Shown: piece after piece, positions 15,294-20,000 of the stretch
How positions within the stretch are numbered: the first letter of the stretch is position 1
Layout: every line of letters starts with the position of its first letter
From: Anaeromyces robustus
Taxonomy: Eukaryota; Neocallimastigomycota; Neocallimastigomycetes; Neocallimastigales; Neocallimastigaceae
NCBI GenBank assembly: GCA_002104895.1
Contig: MCFG01000562.1
Location: 1 to 20,000 of the forward strand
Length of the DNA: 20,000 nt
Direction: 5' to 3'
The notes under the pieces: generated by a model
What the model was told of the DNA's origin: nothing
Databases searched by the model: none
What the model saw: the letters and a program-made list of their open reading frames with translations, nothing else
Translations under genes and position numbers: made by a program

Positions 15294-18200
15294 ATGAATT
15301 CAACAGCAAGAAAAACAGAAAAATTACAAAAAAAATTTAGAGCTTTTTTTGATACAAAAATAAAATTAAAGACTCGCTTAAGCTCATTAAGATCATATTT
15401 AGGTAGATTATACATATATGTATTTTCATTTTTTTTTTCGCTTTTATTATATGATAAAGAAGTGTTATTTTTTTTTTCTTAATATTATCAATTAATTACA
15501 TCATTTTATACAATATTTTAATAATTTTTAATGATTTGTATTGAATAATTTAAGATAATGTGGATATAGCTGAGAAAAGAAAAGTATGTATTGAAAATTA
15601 TGATTTAATTATTAATATACATTGGAAGATTTTTGAAACTAAACATGAAAGATTACAAGGTACAAATTATAGATGTTAATTGTAGATATGTTATAATGAA
15701 TAATATAAATGATTATAATAGAAATTCAGTATTAATTATATTTATTTATTAATATAAAAATAATATACAATAATCAAATAATAATTATTATTTAACTACA
15801 TTTATCATTAATTCATTTCTTTATATAAATAAAAGCTACAAGAGAAAAATCTGATAAACCAATCAGTCCAAATAATAAAGAAATAAATGATATATTAAAA
15901 GTTTTACGTGATACTATGAAACTTTTAGATTTTTGTTTAGATGAAGCAAATAAAAATTGTGAAGATTTTGGTAATATATTTGATTTATATATATATATAT
16001 ATTATTATGAGTATATATATAATATAGATATATATATATATTTAGAAAAATTATTACTATATTTAATAATTAAGTATTCAAATATTATTATATATAATAT
16101 TCATTATCATCACTGTAATATTATTAATAATAAAAATAACAACAATAATAATAATAAAAGATAAACTTGTTGATAAAGCTATTAAATCAACAGTATCATA
16201 TCGTATTAGAACGGAAGGACTATCATTACTTTTAATTTATCTTAATATAACTCAAACAACTGATCAAAAATATATTGATTTGTTTAAAAATGCAATACAT
16301 CTAAATGATTTTGGAACTTTTTCATATCCAGAACCTATAGATATAGCTACAAGAAATATTGACAATTCAGAAGAAACCATTCTTAGTGGGAAAATCAGTC
16401 GTATTGAGCAATCATATGGTAAATATATAATCTTATATTATCTTACTAATACATAGATACAATTATAAAAAGTTAAAAAAAATTTATTTAATTACTGTTA
16501 TTATTATTATTTAAAAAACTCATAATATTCAATTATATATTTAAATATTTAAATATTTACATATATATTTATATATTTATTTTATTTTCCATTTTTATAT
16601 ATATTATATATATTAAAGAAAAAATTGAAAATGAAGTTTCATTATTTAATATTATATTAGACAATATTATGTTTTTATTATATAAACAAAAAAATTATCC
16701 ATTAATATCATCCGATACTAATGCAAATACATCCATAAATATTATTAAAATGAATACAAGCGGTAATAAAAATGAGAATAATAATGATAATAACGTTGTA
16801 GAAAATACTAATAATGAAGTAAAAAATGATAAAGTAAATGGTAATAGTATAGAAAATAATGAAAATAATGATAAAAATAACAATGAAGCCGATAATAATA
16901 ACAATGATGAAGATAATAATAATAATAATAATTATGATGATAATAAAAATGATAATGGTAATGATAATGATAATGGTAATGATGATAATGATAATGATAA
17001 TGATAATGATAATGACATTGATAATGATATTGATAATGATAAGGATGATGAAAATAATAATAATGTAAATAATAATAGTGATAATAATAACGATGAATCA
17101 AAAGGAAACGAATCCTCTAAATCAAACAAAATTAATGAAAAAGATATAAATTTTGATGAGTCAAAATTTGATTCTCCTTTAAATATAATTCAAGAAGATG
17201 ATAGTATTAAAGCATTAAAATATATGTGGAATTTGCTTCAAAAGCATTATTTAGACAAATTTTTCCCTGGAATTGCTATTAATGAAGTTGACTTATCACA
17301 ATGTATATATATATATATATAACACTATAACAATACTATTTTTAATTATAATTATTATATATAAATATTTATATATATTAATTTTTGAGATTATTTTTAT
17401 TTTAAGCTATAATTTATTATTTATGAATACTTTTTTTTTTCATTTTATTTTTTATTTTTATTTTTATTCTTAATATTTTTATTATTATTTTAATTAAAAT
17501 AATATTATAGGTTTTTCCATATGTCCATCAATTATATTGAAAAATTTATTGGATTTCTTTGTATTGATGTTTTCTATTATTAATGAAAATAACGGAGAAT
17601 TTTTAAATTCACTAGCAAAAAATACTTATATCTATCAATATTTAGAAAACTGTGAACCAAATGAACTTCCATTATTAAATAAAAATACTTCAGTGAATGG
17701 TCTTCCAACATTAAATAAATTAAATGAACAAAGTGGAGGTGGATGTTTTTCAATAAAACAAATCATTAATGGACATAATAATATATTTTCTTCATTTTGC
17801 TGTGAAGTTAATGTTCATACTAATTTAGTTAGGGATTTCTTTTTTAAAAATATTTATAGAGAAAGTTTAATTTTTGAAATTTTTAGACAATCTTTATTAC
17901 AAGGATTTGATAAATATGAAGTAATAGCTGAAACTATAGGGATACTACAGAGTAGTATTTTTTTAAAATGTAATAATATTTTTGATAATAAAGATCCAGA
18001 TTATAGTGGTTTAATAAATTTATATATAAGAAGATTCATAAAAACTATGAGATTAGTTTTCCTTGATAGAAAATCTCTTAGTGATAAAAATACAAAAGAA
18101 AAAGTAAATTTATAATTATATTTTTTTTAAAAAATATAATATAATATAATATAAAAAAAATATTCAACATATTTTATTTATTATTATTATAATACATATA

Positions 18201-19972
18201 AAAACAATCATAATATACCATATATTATAATTATTAATTATATAATAAATTCATAATTTTTTTTTTATTTTTTTTTTGTTTAGGTTTATATATATACAAA
18301 AATATTCAATATATATCAGTTCATAGTATCTCAAACAGAAATAAAAATTGAAGATGAAACATGGTAAGTTCTGGTAATTTATGGAATTATAATATATATG
18401 TATATATATATAACTAAATTTTCATACATACATATATATATATAATATTATTACTATAATTTTTATAAATATATATATATATATATATAATTTTAATGAA
18501 TATATTTAGGAAAACATTATTCTCTAGTTTACTTGAAATTCACAATCAAATATTGAAATATAATAAAAATAGTCTATATGAAGGATCAAAAAACGTTATT
18601 CATTTTTTAATTGAGGTATATTAAATCATAATAAATTTAATACTTAATATAATGCTTAGAATATAATATATAGATATATATTATTTATTAAATCTAACTT
18701 GTAAATTATAAGACTATGTTTTATACATGGACTCAATCACCAGTTATGGATGAAAAATATTGGAAAAAGTTTAAAGAAGAAATTTCAGTTAGCATAAATA
18801 ATTGGGAACAAGTTATTGATGAGTGGAATGTAAGAATAATAATACTAAAATAATAATTAAATATATTTATAGTTTTATATAATATTTTATTTATCATTTT
18901 TGAAATTATTATTACTATTATTTATTATATTTAATTTTATTATATTTTTATATTTATATAATACCATAATATTGATTTTATTTAATTTTTGAAATAGAAA
19001 ATTATGATATGTTTAACCAATGATCTAGCAAAACATGCCTTTAATTTAGATATAGAAGATCAAAATAAACAAGAAAATAAATATAAAAGAAATAGATCAA
19101 AGAGTTGTGTTGAAGGATCTGGGCCTAATAATTTGCCAATATCATATGTAGGAGAAAATGATAATAAAAATTATGGTGATTATGAAAAAAGTAACAATAA
19201 AAAGCAATATAATTCATCAAATACTCTTTCTACACCGATAAAATATAATAATAAAGTAAATATAGATAATAACTAATGATATGATTCATTAAATTTTTTT
19301 TTTTTTTTGAAAAGAAAAAAAAAAATATTGAAATTTTAATTATTCTAAAATACCATTATTTTTAATCTTTTAAATTATATATTAAAATTATATTTTCAAT
19401 TAGACAATAGCTATATCTAATAATAATTCTTTTATTATTAATGAGCTAAATAAAAGTGAAAAAGAGAGTAAAAAAATTAATTATAATATAAAAAGAAAAG
19501 TATCTATTAATGAAATAACGAGTATTTGGAAAAATACATTATGTGTTATTGGTAATCCGAATAAAATTACTGTAAGAATTAAAAAATTTATTATAAAATT
19601 AAAAATTATATATATTAATTTATAGGAAAGAAAAATCAGTTATTCTAAATTTTCTCTTATTTCTATATTAGCAACCTAATATATACACAACATGTATGGA
19701 AAGTTTAGAAAGAATATGGAATTTATTAGAAAAGGTATAAAAAGATATTTTAGTCGAAATTTAAAATTATTATTATTGTTATTGTTTTTACCATTATTTA
19801 ATATTATTCATAATTATTATTTTTATTTTTATTATTAATTTTTATTAATTAATATTTTTTATAATAATTATAAAAATATGAAGATAAGAGATCATCAAGA
19901 ATATATTCACAAAGTTTATCCACCAATACTGGAATTTTCATCTTGGATATTCCAATCCGTAGATTCACCAAA
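15294..19972 (+). CDS. RALGAPA: Ral GTPase-activating protein alpha-subunit homologue (tuberin/RalGAP family), N-terminal 921 codons, 3' end beyond window
   Basis: Exons: 15294-15402, 15555-15659, 15836-15970, 16161-16418, 16619-17302, 17511-18103, 18284-18363, 18510-18615, 18713-18829, 18998-19255, 19404-19571, 19672-19734, 19884-19972 (open at the right). RalGAP-alpha pairs with a beta subunit and stimulates GTP hydrolysis on Ral-type GTPases upstream of TOR signalling. Landmarks follow the order I know from animal RalGAP-alpha: LKTRLSSLR; YRIRTEGLSLLLIYL (animal KIRREGVRLFLLWL); LQKHYLDKFFPGI (FKKYYLPYIFPNI); FEIFRQSLL (TEIFRQAFL); YWKKFKEEISVSINNWEQ and EWN; LAKHAFNLDIED; IWKNTLCVIGNPNKI; IWNLLEKIRD; PPILEFSSWIF (PPLRILTPWLF). 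The region is an alpha-helical scaffold; the Rap/Ral-GAP catalytic domain lies C-terminal and is not in the window. A roughly 120-residue Asp/Asn tract interrupts the scaffold. Several introns need AAG acceptors. The donor at 19973 is inferred from an immediate in-frame stop. Confidence 0.88.
16750..17160 (+). repeat. Asp/Asn-coding GATAAT-type repeat inside RalGAP exon 5
   Basis: A degenerate AAT/GAT triplet and GATAAT hexanucleotide tract, densest at about 16960-17040, encodes Asn/Asp-rich sequence at about residues 247-383 of the predicted protein. By comparison with the animal protein it falls in a loop just before the LQKHYLDKFFPGI helix, where animals have a short Lys/Asn/Glu linker. 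It stays in frame over its whole length, so it is probably translated. Confidence 0.85.
18364..18509 (+). other. RalGAP intron with near-canonical GTAAGT donor and AT-repeat interior
   Basis: GTAAGT to TTTAG joins a split tryptophan codon in ETW/KTLF, in phase. It is the best consensus donor of the window. Its interior is largely AT dinucleotide repeats (about 18392-18411 and 18467-18489). Confidence 0.9.
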
Positions 19973-20000
19973 GTATTAATTAATTAATATATAATATTAT

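Noticed and set aside
15555-15569. TAG at 15567-15569 as the acceptor of RalGAP intron 1
   Set aside because: It is in phase and cannot be excluded, but it removes five residues and opens a gap against animal RalGAP-alpha, whereas AAG at 15554 aligns without a gap.
16695-17129. Reverse-strand and alternative-frame open frames over the Asp/Asn tract (His/Tyr-, Ser/Leu- or Ile/Met-rich)
   Set aside because: They are off-frame readings of the GAT/AAT repeat. The forward Asp/Asn frame is continuous with conserved RalGAP sequence.

Overview
The window reads as nuclear DNA of an anaerobic gut fungus (Neocallimastigomycota: Neocallimastix, Piromyces, Anaeromyces and relatives). Intergenic and intronic DNA is almost pure A/T with homopolymers and AAAT/AT microsatellites. 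Host-type genes are intron-rich, code for Lys/Asn/Asp-rich proteins and use A/T-ending codons. Among them sits one intronless, secreted, bacterial-style carbohydrate-active enzyme with clearly C/G-richer codons. That mixture is characteristic of rumen fungi. The main alternative, an AT-rich amoeba such as Dictyostelium, fits the secreted GH43 gene less well. The genus cannot be decided from this window.

Four genes are supported, all on the + strand. (1) 2178-7797: a five-exon gene for a very large (about 1571 aa) F-box/leucine-rich-repeat protein with a long unrecognised N-terminal part. (2) 10867-12501: a single-exon secreted glycoside hydrolase family 43 enzyme with a probable CBM6-like C-terminal domain. 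(3) 13579-14423: a two-exon gene for the RNase H2 subunit C homologue. (4) 15294 to beyond 19972: at least 13 exons encoding the N-terminal part (921 codons seen) of a Ral GTPase-activating protein alpha-subunit homologue (tuberin/RalGAP family). Its catalytic GAP domain should lie past the right edge.

The genes share no pathway: ubiquitin-ligase substrate recognition, plant-wall digestion, genome maintenance and small-GTPase signalling. No operon-like or cluster logic is visible. The spaces between them (1-2177, 7798-10866, 12502-13578, 14424-15293) hold no gene I can support. They do hold several strong inverted repeats: a perfect loopless 62-bp palindrome at 10091-10152, a 32-bp near-palindrome at 13096-13127, and two hairpin elements inside the RNase H2C intron (13901-13976 and 14037-14072).

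The exon models come from reading frame, splice phase and remembered family alignments. Joining the frames requires an AAG 3' splice site in 8 of 17 introns, with TAG in the other nine and no CAG. This is the most unusual general property of the window. No complete mobile element, virus-like element, tRNA, rRNA or CRISPR array was seen. I found no clear novel multi-gene system.
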